NCBI GenBank assembly: GCA_903820035.1
Contig: CAIJFT010000037.1
Span: 44,741 to 108,740, forward strand
Reading direction: 5' to 3'
DNA: 64,000 nt
Source of the DNA: an uncultured Opitutia bacterium
GTDB lineage: Bacteria > Verrucomicrobiota > Verrucomicrobiia > Opitutales > Opitutaceae
In this document: positions 25,709 to 35,162 of the stretch, piece by piece
Layout of the letters: each line of letters opens with the position of its first letter
Numbering within the stretch: position 1 is the stretch's first letter
The notes under the pieces: generated by a model
What the model was told of the DNA's origin: nothing
The model's input: the letters and a program-made list of their open reading frames with translations, nothing else
The model's database searches: none
Position numbers and translations under genes: made by a program

Positions 25709-27136
25709 ATGAATTCCCCGTCGTTTTCAGCCCAAACCCGTCGCGCCTTCCTCGGGCGCACCACGCAGGGCGTGGGTGCCGTGGCGCTGGCCGCGTTGCT
25801 CCGCGGCCCGGCGTTGCGGGCCGATGCGGCGCGCGGCGTCGTGCACCCGCTGCCTCTGCCGCAAAAGGTGAAACGCGTGATCTGGCTCACGATGGCGGGC
25901 GGGCCGTCGCAATTGGAGACCTTTGATCCGAAGCCGAAGTTGGCCTTGATGCACGGGCAGGCGATGCCCGAGAGCTTCACGCAGGGCCAGCAGCTCGCGC
26001 AGCTGCAAGGGCAGAAGCTGCTTTGTCATGCCCCGCAGTTTCCTTTCGCGAAATTCGGCCGGAACCAGACCGAGATCTGCGCGTTGTTTCCTCATCTTGG
26101 CTCGGTGATGGATGACATCTGCCTGATCCGCTCGATGACGACCGACGCGATCAATCACGATCCGGCGCACATGTTCATGAACACCGGCGCGCAGATCGCG
26201 GGCCGGCCTAGCATGGGGGCGTGGGTGAACTATGGTCTCGGCAGCGAAGCGGAAAACCTGCCCGGGTTTGTCGTGATGATTTCAACCGGCCCCGGGCGCT
26301 CCCCGCAGCCGGTGGCGGCGCGGCAGTGGAGCAGCGGCTTCCTGCCGGGACGTTTTCAGGGCGTGCAGTTTCAAGGGCGGGGCGACGCGGTGCACTACCT
26401 CGGCAATCCGGCGGGCGTCAGCCCCGCGCAGCAGGAGGCTGATATCCGGGCGATCATCGCGTTGAACCGCGGACACGACGCGCTTGCGCACGATCCGGAA
26501 ATCGCCACGCGCATCGCGCAGTACGAAATGGCGTTTCGCCTGCAGACGAGTGTGCCGGAACTCACTGACTTGCGTCGGGAGGATCCGCGTACGCTGGCGA
26601 TGTACGGGTGTACGCCGGGCGACGGTTCGTTTGCATCGAATTGCCTCGTGGCGCGCCGCCTCGCCGAGCGCGGCGTGCGGTTCATCCAGTTGTATCATCG
26701 CGATTGGGATCACCACAGTCAGTTGCGCGAGGAGATGCCGCTGAAGGCGAAGGAGACGGATCAGGCTTCCGCGGCGCTGATCAAGGATTTGAAGCAGCGC
26801 GGCCTGCTCGACGACACGCTGGTGGTGTGGACGGGCGAGTTCGGGCGCACGCCGATGGCGCAGGCGACCAAGGGCACGACCGGACGCGATCACCACAACA
26901 AGGCGATGTCGATGTGGCTGGCCGGCGGCGGCGTACGGCGCGGGCACGTTTACGGCGCGACCGACGAACTGGGCTACGCGGCGGTCGAGAATATCTGCAC
27001 CGTGCACGACCTGCATGCGACGATGCTGCACCAGCTCGGCATCCGCCACGACGCGTTCAGCGTGAAGTTCCAGGGCCTCGACGCCAAGCTGACCGGGGTC
27101 GAAGGGGCGAAGGTGTTGACGGATATCCTTTCGTGA
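25709..27136 (+). CDS. DUF1501 family protein, Tat-exported
   Basis: The 475-residue protein has a twin-arginine signal (TRRAFLGR near residue 10), then a DUF1501 domain with an alkaline phosphatase/sulfatase-like fold: WLTMAGGPSQLETFDPKP near residue 55, LIRSMTTDAINHD near 145, HHSQLREEMPLKA near 340 and GEFGRTP near 375, the last typical of this family. No catalytic role has been shown for the family. It follows a DUF1549/DUF1553 gene by 105 bases, the standard pairing. Confidence 0.9.
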   Translation: MNSPSFSAQTRRAFLGRTTQGVGAVALAALLRGPALRADAARGVVHPLPLPQKVKRVIWLTMAGGPSQLETFDPKPKLALMHGQAMPESFTQGQQLAQLQGQKLLCHAPQFPFAKFGRNQTEICALFPHLGSVMDDICLIRSMTTDAINHDPAHMFMNTGAQIAGRPSMGAWVNYGLGSEAENLPGFVVMISTGPGRSPQPVAARQWSSGFLPGRFQGVQFQGRGDAVHYLGNPAGVSPAQQEADIRAIIALNRGHDALAHDPEIATRIAQYEMAFRLQTSVPELTDLRREDPRTLAMYGCTPGDGSFASNCLVARRLAERGVRFIQLYHRDWDHHSQLREEMPLKAKETDQASAALIKDLKQRGLLDDTLVVWTGEFGRTPMAQATKGTTGRDHHNKAMSMWLAGGGVRRGHVYGATDELGYAAVENICTVHDLHATMLHQLGIRHDAFSVKFQGLDAKLTGVEGAKVLTDILS

Positions 27137-27218
27137 GTGTCCGGTGGCGGACTTTTTCGAGCTAGCGTCGGGGGCGGGGGACGCCGCATGCTGCGGGGGC
27201 GTTTCAACCCCTTCCCCG

Positions 27219-28562
27219 ATGAAATCGTTCCATGTCTCCCGCCGTGCGTTTCTCAAACGTTGCAGTGCCTTCGCCGCGGCGTCGGGCCTGCCGCTGTGGT
27301 TTGTCGAGCAGCAGCTCGCGGCGGCGGAGGTGGTCAGTAAACCAGTGGCGGCGAACGACCGCCCGAACGTCGCCCTGATCGGCTGCGGCGGGCAGGGGAC
27401 GCGCGACGCCCAGAATGCCGCGACTTTCGGCAACGTCGTGGCGGTGTGCGACGTCGACACGAAGCGGGCGGCGGCTTCAGCCGAGAAACTCAAGGTCGAC
27501 GGAAAGACGCCGCAGATCTATACGGACTTCCGCCGCATCCTGGAGCGGAACGACGTCCACGCGCTCGTCAACGGCACGCCCGATCACTGGCACACGCTGG
27601 TCAATCTCGGTGCGGCGCGGGCCAAGAAGGATGTTTACGCGGAAAAGCCCCTGACGCTTACGATCGACGAGGGGCGCCGGTTGGTGAAGGCGGTGAAACA
27701 CTCCGGCATTGTGCTGCAGACCGGCACGCAGCAGCGGAGTTCGCAGCGTTTCCGGCTCGCGTGCGAGCTCGTGCGCAACGAGCGCATCGGCAAACTGAAG
27801 GAGGCGAAAGTCTGGCTCCCCGCGGGTTTGCGCGAGGGGCCGTTTCAGCAGGCGCCGGTGCCGGCGGAATTGAACTGGGATTTCTGGCAGGGACCGACGC
27901 CCGCGGTGGACTATGTGCCGCAACGCTGCCACCAGACGTTTCGTTTCTGGTACGAATACTCGGGCGGCACGATGACCGACTGGGGGGCGCACCACAACGA
28001 CATCGCCTATTGGGCCATCGGTCTGCTCGCACCGAGCGAGGTGGCCTCGCGGGTCATCACGCAGCCGATTCCGGGCGGGTACACCACGTTCAGCGAGTAT
28101 GAGGTGAACTATACCTATGCGAACGGCGTGAAGCTGAACATCTACACCACGAAGGACGACAGCATCTACGGCGCCAAGGTGAATGCCGACGGTCAGCGCA
28201 ATGGTATCCGATTTGAGGGGACGAACGGCTGGATTTGGGTGAACCGCGACCAGATCAAGGCGAGCGACCCGGAGCTCTTGAAGACGCCGCTGCCGGATAA
28301 CGCGGTGCGGCTGTACAACAGCGCGAATCACATGGGGAATTTCTTCGACTGCATAAAGTCGCGGCAGCCGACGATCTGCGACGTCGAAACCGGCCACCGC
28401 TCGGCGACAATGTGTCACCTCGGGGCGATTTCGATGCGCACCGGGCGCACCCTCCGCTGGGATTCGGCCGGGGAAACCTTCATCGGCGACCACGCCGCCG
28501 AGGCGAACCGCTACATCGAGCGCGAAATGCGCGCGCCCTACGATTACCGCTTCGTGGGTTGA
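27219..28562 (+). CDS. Gfo/Idh/MocA family oxidoreductase, Tat-exported
   Basis: The 447-residue protein has a Tat signal (SRRAFLKR, residues 7-14), an N-terminal Rossmann fold (VALIGCGGQGTRDAQ from about residue 51) and the EKPLTL motif near residue 141, where Lys is the usual catalytic residue. These enzymes oxidise or reduce sugars and related polyols with a tightly bound NAD(P). The combination with a Tat signal is common in Planctomycetes/Verrucomicrobiota. It lies 82 bases after the DUF1501 gene and likely completes a three-gene unit. The frame is open to 27144, but the ATG at 27219 fits. Confidence 0.9.
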   Translation: MKSFHVSRRAFLKRCSAFAAASGLPLWFVEQQLAAAEVVSKPVAANDRPNVALIGCGGQGTRDAQNAATFGNVVAVCDVDTKRAAASAEKLKVDGKTPQIYTDFRRILERNDVHALVNGTPDHWHTLVNLGAARAKKDVYAEKPLTLTIDEGRRLVKAVKHSGIVLQTGTQQRSSQRFRLACELVRNERIGKLKEAKVWLPAGLREGPFQQAPVPAELNWDFWQGPTPAVDYVPQRCHQTFRFWYEYSGGTMTDWGAHHNDIAYWAIGLLAPSEVASRVITQPIPGGYTTFSEYEVNYTYANGVKLNIYTTKDDSIYGAKVNADGQRNGIRFEGTNGWIWVNRDQIKASDPELLKTPLPDNAVRLYNSANHMGNFFDCIKSRQPTICDVETGHRSATMCHLGAISMRTGRTLRWDSAGETFIGDHAAEANRYIEREMRAPYDYRFVG

Positions 28563-28676
28563 GGTTCCAGGTAGGCCTGCCCGCCGGGCGGGCTCAACGG
28601 AGGGAACTTGACCGCCGCCCTCCCGGCCAGCGGCCGGGCCCGCAAAAGACCGTGATGCACGCGGGGTGGGGTCACC

Positions 28677-28728
28677 CCCGCCTCCACGGAAGGCCTCCGC
28701 GGCTTTAGTGTTCGCCAGTGGAGGCGGG
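28677..28728. repeat. Inverted repeat spanning the ykgJ-like start
   Basis: Perfect 11-base arms CCCGCCTCCAC (28677-28687) and GTGGAGGCGGG (28718-28728) enclose 30 bases. The right arm covers the GTG start codon at 28718 of the following gene. A second hairpin, CCCGGCC/GGCCGGG (28622-28638), lies just upstream. The arms could form a structure that hides the start codon. Confidence 0.5.
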
Positions 28729-29065
28729 CTCTGCGTCCTTGCAGGCTATTCCCACCGATCCTCATCCCGATCTTCCCGCTTGCGCAGGTTGTGCCCGCTG
28801 TTGCCACCTGGTGGTGGAGTTGCGGGCGGAGGTTGACCTGATTCCCGAGTCGATGGTCGCCGAATACGGGGGCGTGCGGTTCATGGACCAGCGTGGCGAT
28901 GGCGCGTGCGTGGCCCTCGATCCGGTTTCCCGGCTGTGTACCATCTATGACATCCGGCCGACGGTGTGCCGCCAGTTTGACCGGGGCAGTGCGCTGTGCC
29001 GGAGTATCTTGATCAGCCCCGACGCGGTCCGTCGCCTCGTGTCCGCCGCGTCCGTATCCGCATGA
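28718..29065 (+). CDS. YkgJ family cysteine cluster protein
   Basis: A 115-residue protein with the CAGCARCC cluster near residue 22, a CVALD segment, a CTIYDIRPTVCRQF segment and a late Cys. This pattern marks the YkgJ-type putative zinc- or iron-chelating domain family; function unknown. The GTG at 28718 is the most upstream start that keeps the cluster near the N-terminus. Its stop overlaps the start of the EngB gene in an ATGA, so the two are translationally coupled. Confidence 0.8.
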   Translation: MEAGSASLQAIPTDPHPDLPACAGCARCCHLVVELRAEVDLIPESMVAEYGGVRFMDQRGDGACVALDPVSRLCTIYDIRPTVCRQFDRGSALCRSILISPDAVRRLVSAASVSA

Positions 29066-29652
29066 AAATCAAATCATCTGTTTTCAACCGCAGTGCCACC
29101 GACCTGAAGTCGTGTCCGCAGTCGGCCATGCCGGAGGTGGCGTTCATCGGCCGGTCGAACGTCGGCAAGTCGTCCCTCATCAACCTTATCACTGAGCGCC
29201 GCGATCTCGCGAAGGTGTCGGGTACCCCGGGCAAGACCAAGCTGCTGAATTTTTTCACGATCAATAACAACTGGACGCTCGTGGATTTGCCCGGCTACGG
29301 CTACGCGAAGGTGTCGCAGCAGCAGCGCTACGAGTTCAGCCAGGCGGTGAGCGAGTACCTGGAGAAACGCGAAAATCTCCGCTGTGTCTTCGTGTTGATC
29401 GATTCGCGGTTGGAGCCGCAGGACATTGACGTCGTCTTCGTGCGGTGGCTCGAGCGCTGTGATGTGCCGTTGGTGCTCGTCTTTACCAAGGCCGACAAGG
29501 AGTCGGCCTCGCGCGTGCAGCGGAACATCGATCTCTTCACCCGCCAGTTGACGGAGAACACCATGGCGATGCCCGAGGTCATCACCTCGTCCATCAAGTC
29601 GAAGGCGGGACGCGCGGAAATTCTGACGCGGATCGAACGAGCGTTCGCGTGA
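29062..29652 (+). CDS. engB: Ribosome biogenesis GTP-binding protein EngB (YsxC/YihA)
   Basis: The 196-residue protein is a small GTPase needed for assembly of the 50S subunit. G1 GRSNVGKSS lies at 30-38, G3 DLPGYGYAKV near 77, G4 TKADK near 146 and SSIKSKAG near 178 as G5. The length is typical. The ATG at 29062 shares ATGA with the stop of the YkgJ-like gene. Confidence 0.95.
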   Translation: MKIKSSVFNRSATDLKSCPQSAMPEVAFIGRSNVGKSSLINLITERRDLAKVSGTPGKTKLLNFFTINNNWTLVDLPGYGYAKVSQQQRYEFSQAVSEYLEKRENLRCVFVLIDSRLEPQDIDVVFVRWLERCDVPLVLVFTKADKESASRVQRNIDLFTRQLTENTMAMPEVITSSIKSKAGRAEILTRIERAFA

Positions 29653-29849
29653 GAAGCGGCGCCTCGCACCGCGCGTGAGCCTGGTCGGCGACGGCGGGTG
29701 GGCGGACTCGGAGTTGGTCTGAGTGGACTTTCGCTTTGACCGCATGCGGGAGGGGCGGCTTCGTAGCGGGGCGTCCCTCCCCCGGCGCATCCGGCTTCCC
29801 ACGGCCGGACCCCTGATTCCCCACTTTGGCATACCGCCCTGTTCCTGCG

Positions 29850-31427
29850 ATGTTTGGCCCATGCTCCGTACCCTCCGGTTTCCGCGTTGCGCGGACGCTT
29901 TTGTTCCTGCTCGCGGTGACGGCCGGAGTTGGCCAAGCGCTGGCTGCCGGGGTGGTGGGCGGCCTGGTCGCTGATCCCGCGGCGCCGGTGAGTTATTGGC
30001 GGCAGATTCGGCCGGTTTTCCAGGCCGAGTGCCAGGGCTGCCACCAGCCGGCCAAGCGCAAGGGCGGCTATGTGATGACTGACTTCTCCCGCCTCCTCGC
30101 CGGCGGGGACAGTGGGGACAAGGCGGTGTTGGCGGGACAGCCCGACCGGAGTCCGCTGGTGTTTGCCATTACGCCAAAGGATGGCGAAGCGGACATGCCG
30201 AAGGACAAGGCGCCCCTCACCGCGGAGCAATTGGCTTTGATCACGCGCTGGATTGCCGAGGGAGCGGTGGACGATACGCCGGTGAATGCCGTGCAGCGGA
30301 TCGATGCTGAACATCCGCCGACGTACCTGCGGCCGCCGGCGGTGACGTCGTTGGACTTTTCTCCGGATGGAACGCTGCTGGCTGTGGCAGGATTTCATGA
30401 GGTGCTGTTGCACCGGGCGGATGGTTCGGGGTTGGTGGCACGGTTGGTGGGCATGTCGGAGCGGATCGAGTCCGTGCGGTTTTCCCCTGACGGGACCTAT
30501 CTTGCCGTGGCCGGCGGCCTGCCGGCGCGCATGGGTGAGGTGCAGCTGTGGAATGTCGGGCGGCGTACGCTGCGTTTTTCCGTGCCGGTCGGCTACGATA
30601 CGGTTTACGGCGTGAGTTGGTCGCCGGACGGCAAGTTCGTGGCGTTTGGCTGTCCCGACAACACGGTGAGGGCGATCCGGGCGGAGGACGGGGCCCAGAT
30701 TTTGCAGCAGGGTTCACACAACGATTGGGTGCTCGGCACGGTCTTCAATCACGACGGCTCGCACATTATCTCCGTCGGGCGCGACATGAGCACGAAGCTC
30801 ACCGAGGTTGAGACGCAGCGTTTTGTCGACAACATCACCTCGATTACGCCGGGAGCGCTACGCGGCGGACTGCAGGCGGTCGCACGCCGGCCGGGACGCG
30901 ATGAGGTGGTGATCGGCGGAGCCGATGGGGTCCCGCAGGTTTATCAGGTCTTTCGGAAGACCGCGCGGCGCATCGGCGACAACGCCAACCTGCTCCGCAA
31001 ATTCCCCGCCATGGATGGGCGCATCTTTGCGGTGGATTACAGCCGCGACGGCCGGTTGATCGCCGCCGCGAGCAGCTTCAATGGTCAGGGGGCCGTGAGC
31101 ATCTATACGGGTGAATTTGATTCCACGATTCCCGAGCTGCTGCTCAAGGCCTACGCGGGCAAGGTCGCCTCGACCTACACGCCCGAGGAAAAGGCAGCGA
31201 TTGAGACCTTCACGACGAAGGAGGTCAGACGCCTCGCTGAAACCAAGCTGGTCGGCGGAGTCTATGCCGTGGCCTTCAGCCCCGATGGCAGTCGGCTCGC
31301 GGCGGCCGGCGAAGACGGGCGGGTCCGGTTCCTGCGGGTGACCGACGGCCATATTACCGGTGAGTTTGTCCCCGTGCCCGTGGCGGTGGCGAAGCTCACG
31401 CCGACCAAATCCCTGATCAACGAATGA
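29850..31427 (+). CDS. Cytochrome c domain and WD40-repeat protein
   Basis: The 525-residue exported protein has a signal peptide (residues 1-32), a planctomycete-type cytochrome c domain with CQGCH (61-65), and WD40 repeats from about 150 to the end (SLDFSPDGTLLAV, VRFSPDGTYLAV, VSWSPDGKFVAF, VAFSPDGSRLAA). It probably folds as a heme domain joined to a beta-propeller. A TTG at 29826 is also in frame, but the ATG at 29850 suits the signal peptide. It begins a four-gene unit ending at 38074. Confidence 0.85.
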   Translation: MFGPCSVPSGFRVARTLLFLLAVTAGVGQALAAGVVGGLVADPAAPVSYWRQIRPVFQAECQGCHQPAKRKGGYVMTDFSRLLAGGDSGDKAVLAGQPDRSPLVFAITPKDGEADMPKDKAPLTAEQLALITRWIAEGAVDDTPVNAVQRIDAEHPPTYLRPPAVTSLDFSPDGTLLAVAGFHEVLLHRADGSGLVARLVGMSERIESVRFSPDGTYLAVAGGLPARMGEVQLWNVGRRTLRFSVPVGYDTVYGVSWSPDGKFVAFGCPDNTVRAIRAEDGAQILQQGSHNDWVLGTVFNHDGSHIISVGRDMSTKLTEVETQRFVDNITSITPGALRGGLQAVARRPGRDEVVIGGADGVPQVYQVFRKTARRIGDNANLLRKFPAMDGRIFAVDYSRDGRLIAAASSFNGQGAVSIYTGEFDSTIPELLLKAYAGKVASTYTPEEKAAIETFTTKEVRRLAETKLVGGVYAVAFSPDGSRLAAAGEDGRVRFLRVTDGHITGEFVPVPVAVAKLTPTKSLINE

Positions 31428-31474
31428 CCCTGCCGGCCCGAGTCTGGCCCAATTGCGCCCCTGTCTTGCACCCC

Positions 31475-34400
31475 ATGAAACGCTTCTTCCCTTTTTGTCT
31501 GTTGCTCGCTGCGGTGGTCGAACTGGTTGCGGCGGCAACTCCGGTGAAGTCGGTGGCCCGCTTTGAGGTTCCGGAGACCCTGCCGGCGCCGGGCGCGATT
31601 GCCGCGTTGGAAGTAGTGCCTGCGAGCGTGAAGCTCGAGGGCGCCTATCATTCCGTGCAACTGCTGGTCATGGCGCGTCTGGCGAGCGGAGAGCGGATCG
31701 ATGTGACCCGACTGGGTACCTATGCTTTGGCGGCGAAGATCGGAGCGGTCTCGGCGACGGGGCAGGTTAGCCCGCTGGCCCGGGGGCGGACAACGCTCAC
31801 GGTCAGTGCCGGCGGCGCGACGACGGCGGTGCCGGTCGAGGTGACAGCCTACGATCCGGATCAGAAGGTGGATTTTCTTCAGGACGTAAATCCGGTCATT
31901 TCAAAACTGGGTTGTAATTCCGGCGCCTGTCACGGCGCCAAGGAGGGCAAGTCGGGCTTCAAGCTTTCGCTCCGCGGCTATGATCCGGTTTTTGATGTGC
32001 GCTCGCTGATCGACGACCACGCGGGGCGACGCGTGAATTTCGCCTCGCCGGACGACTCGCTGATGCTGTTGAAGTCGACGGCCGCCGTGCCGCACGAAGG
32101 CGGCCAGCGGACGGAGTTCGGGGACAAGTATTACCGCATCCTGCGGGCGTGGGTCGCCGATGGAGCGAAGGTTCGCTACGACGCACCGCGTGTGTCCCGC
32201 ATCGAACTTTTCCCGCAAGATCCCGTGGTGCAGACAGTCGGGGCCCGCCAGCAAATGCGCATTGTCGCCACCTATGCCGACGGTGCCCAACGCGACGTCA
32301 CGGCCGAGGCCTTCATCGAGTCCGGCAACGTCGACGTGGTGACCACCGATGGCGGCGGACTCGTCCGCACGCTGCGCCGGGGCGAGGCCCCGGTCCTGGC
32401 TCGATATGAGGGCAACTACGCGGCGACGACAGTCACGGTCATGGGGGACCGGTCCGGATTCGAGTGGCGCGAGCCTGAGCAGTGGAACCAGATCGACGCG
32501 TTGGTCGCGGCCAAGTGGCAACGGATGAAGATCCTGCCGTCCGGGCTTTGCACCGACGAAGATTTTCTCCGGCGGGTCCAGTTGGATCTGACCGGCTTGC
32601 CGCCGACGGCGGACGAGGTGCGGGCCTTTATGAGCGATCCCCGGCCGACGCGGGTGAAGCGGGATGCGGTGATCGAGCGGTTGGTTGGTGCGCCTGATTA
32701 CGTGGATCACTGGACCAACAAGTGGGCCGACCTGCTGCAGGTGAACCGCAAGTTTCTCGGAGAAGAGGGCGCGAAGCTGTTCCGGGAGTGGATCCGGACC
32801 GAGGTCGCGGCGAACACCCCGTACGACCAGCTGGCGAACAAGATTCTCACCGCCAGCGGATCCAATCGCGAGAATCCGGCGGCGAGTTACTACAAGGTGC
32901 TGCGGACGCCGGCGGAGACGATGGAGAATACCACGCACCTTTTCCTCGCGACGCGGTTCAACTGCAACAAGTGCCACGACCATCCTTTCGAGCGGTGGAC
33001 CCAGGATCAGTATTACCAGATGGCGGCGTTCTTCGCGCAAGTGGACCTCAAGAAGGACCCGGCGAGCGGCAACAAGACCATTGCCGGTTCTGCGGTCGAG
33101 GGGGCAAAGCCGCTTTACGAAATCGCGTACGACAAGACCGAGGGCGAGGTGAAGCACGACCGCACCGGCGCGGTGACCGCCCCCGACTTTCCCTATGCCG
33201 TGCAATCGGGTGCGCCGGCAGACCAGGCGACCCGGCGGGAACGGCTCGCGGCGTGGATAACCTCACCTGACAACCGCTACTTCGCCCTCAGTTACGTCAA
33301 CCGGATGTGGGGCTATCTTACCGGAGTCGGACTCATTGATCCGCTCGACGACATCCGGGCGGGCAATCCGCCCTCTAATCCCGAATTGCTCCAATGGCTC
33401 ACGCGGGAATTCATCGCGCACCGCTTCGACGTCCGTTGGTTGCAGAAGGCGATCTGCCAGTCGCGGACCTACCAGTTGTCGGTGGCAACCCACCGCTGGA
33501 ACGCCGACGACAAGACCAACTACTCCCACGCGTTGGCGCGGCGATTGCCGGCGGAAGTTTTGTTTGATGCTGTCCTGAAGGTCACGGGCTCCACGCCGAA
33601 CTTTCCGGGGGTAAAACCGGGAACCCGCGCCGCGCAGCTGCCGGACTCCAGTATCGACGTGCCGAGCGGCTTGCTCGCTAATCTCGGCCGGCCCGTCCGC
33701 GAATCGGCGTGCGAGTGTGAACGCAACGTTGATCTCGGGCTCGGCTCGGTGATGGCGTTGCTCAGCGGCCCGGCCGTATCGGGGGCGATCAATGATCCGA
33801 AGAACGAACTGGCCCAGCTGGCCGCTTCGGTGACCGACGACCGCCAGCTCGTCGACGACCTTTTCCTCCGGACCTTGAACCGCCACGCGAACGAGAAGGA
33901 GACGGCCGCGGCACTCGCCATGTGGCGCGGGATCGAGGGCGAGCACACCCAGCTGAAGGCTAAACTGGCGGAGCGGGAATCCTGGTGGGCGCCGCTTTAC
34001 CTCCATCAGCAGGCGGAGCGCAGTGCCGCAGTCGACCGGGCTCAGCAGGCCGTGGCGGCGCGCCGCGTGGAAATCGCTCCGCAGGTCGCCGCGGCCGCGC
34101 AACAGCAGACCGAGAAGATTGCGGCGGCGGAAACAGCGCTGGCCGGGTACGTCGCGGAGCTGGGCGGACGACAGGTGGATTGGGAGCGCACGCTGGACCG
34201 CTGTCGGCTTGGAACGCCCTGGACTCCGCTCGAAATCACGAGCGCCAAGGCGAACAACAACACGATGCTGACTAAGCTCGGGGATGGCTCGTACCTGGCG
34301 TCAGGTCCGTCGGTCGTGTCCCAAGATTACACGCTCCTGGCCGAGGCCAAGGTGGGCAAGATCACCGGCCTGATGCTGGAGGTGTTGCCGCACGAGAGCC

Positions 34401-35116
34401 TGCCCAATTTCGGGCCGGGCCGCTCGGCCGGTAATTTTGTCCTGAGCGAAGTGGTCGTGAAATGGGGCGACAAGGCCGGCAAGCGCGCCCAAAAGGAAGT
34501 CGAGTTTAGCGGTGCCCGCGCCGATTTCACGCAGGCGAAGTACGAGGTGAAAGGCGCCATCAACGGCAAGTCCGAGGGGGGCCAGGACGGTTGGGCAATC
34601 GGTGGCAAAGTGGGGGAGCCGCACACGGCGCGGTTCGCGTTTGCGGCTCCGCTCGGGGATGAAGCGGGCACGAACTTCACCATCAGCTTGCAGCAACGTT
34701 TCCGCGACGGGTTCACCATCGGCCGCTTCCGCCTTTGGATCACCACTGCGGACGAACCGCTGGAAGAGGGCGTGCCGGAGTCGGTCGCCGCGGTCGCCCG
34801 GATTCCGTCGGCCGCCCGGACCACCGCGCAGCAGGCGGTCTTGGTGGAATACCATCACGCGAGCGACCTCGGACTGCTCAAGCGGCAACAGGCGTTGGCG
34901 AAGGCCAAGCAACCGCTTCCGCTGGACCCGCAACTGAGGACCCTGCAGGCTGCGTTGGCCGCCGCCGAGCAACCCGTGCCGATCGATGCGCCGCTCGCGC
35001 AGCTTCGCGCCGACGTCGGACTGAGTAGCAAACAGACGGCGGACCTGCGCCTGACCGGTATGCAGGACCTTGCTTGGGCGATTATCAACACGCCGTCGTT
35101 TCTCTTTAACCGCTGA
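31475..35116 (+). CDS. Large DUF1549/DUF1553 protein with Ig-like and inserted domains
   Basis: A 1213-residue exported protein: signal peptide (1-22), an Ig-like (Big_2) domain, a CNSGACH motif (C147-H153), a second Ig-like domain (about 240-325), DUF1549 (about 340-580) with CNKCH (497-501) and DUF1553 (from about 590). Between the DUF1553 body and its usual end (QDLAWAIINTPSFLFNR) lies an insertion of about 370 residues: a coiled coil (about 830-895) and a beta-rich domain (about 900-1120). The role is unknown. The overlapping frame reaches 31424; the ATG at 31475 fits the signal peptide. It follows the WD40 gene by about 47 bases. Confidence 0.88.
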   Translation: MKRFFPFCLLLAAVVELVAAATPVKSVARFEVPETLPAPGAIAALEVVPASVKLEGAYHSVQLLVMARLASGERIDVTRLGTYALAAKIGAVSATGQVSPLARGRTTLTVSAGGATTAVPVEVTAYDPDQKVDFLQDVNPVISKLGCNSGACHGAKEGKSGFKLSLRGYDPVFDVRSLIDDHAGRRVNFASPDDSLMLLKSTAAVPHEGGQRTEFGDKYYRILRAWVADGAKVRYDAPRVSRIELFPQDPVVQTVGARQQMRIVATYADGAQRDVTAEAFIESGNVDVVTTDGGGLVRTLRRGEAPVLARYEGNYAATTVTVMGDRSGFEWREPEQWNQIDALVAAKWQRMKILPSGLCTDEDFLRRVQLDLTGLPPTADEVRAFMSDPRPTRVKRDAVIERLVGAPDYVDHWTNKWADLLQVNRKFLGEEGAKLFREWIRTEVAANTPYDQLANKILTASGSNRENPAASYYKVLRTPAETMENTTHLFLATRFNCNKCHDHPFERWTQDQYYQMAAFFAQVDLKKDPASGNKTIAGSAVEGAKPLYEIAYDKTEGEVKHDRTGAVTAPDFPYAVQSGAPADQATRRERLAAWITSPDNRYFALSYVNRMWGYLTGVGLIDPLDDIRAGNPPSNPELLQWLTREFIAHRFDVRWLQKAICQSRTYQLSVATHRWNADDKTNYSHALARRLPAEVLFDAVLKVTGSTPNFPGVKPGTRAAQLPDSSIDVPSGLLANLGRPVRESACECERNVDLGLGSVMALLSGPAVSGAINDPKNELAQLAASVTDDRQLVDDLFLRTLNRHANEKETAAALAMWRGIEGEHTQLKAKLAERESWWAPLYLHQQAERSAAVDRAQQAVAARRVEIAPQVAAAAQQQTEKIAAAETALAGYVAELGGRQVDWERTLDRCRLGTPWTPLEITSAKANNNTMLTKLGDGSYLASGPSVVSQDYTLLAEAKVGKITGLMLEVLPHESLPNFGPGRSAGNFVLSEVVVKWGDKAGKRAQKEVEFSGARADFTQAKYEVKGAINGKSEGGQDGWAIGGKVGEPHTARFAFAAPLGDEAGTNFTISLQQRFRDGFTIGRFRLWITTADEPLEEGVPESVAAVARIPSAARTTAQQAVLVEYHHASDLGLLKRQQALAKAKQPLPLDPQLRTLQAALAAAEQPVPIDAPLAQLRADVGLSSKQTADLRLTGMQDLAWAIINTPSFLFNR

Positions 35117-35162
35117 TTACCCCCTCGTTTCCCCAACCCGCTCCTGACCGAAAGGCCCCGCC

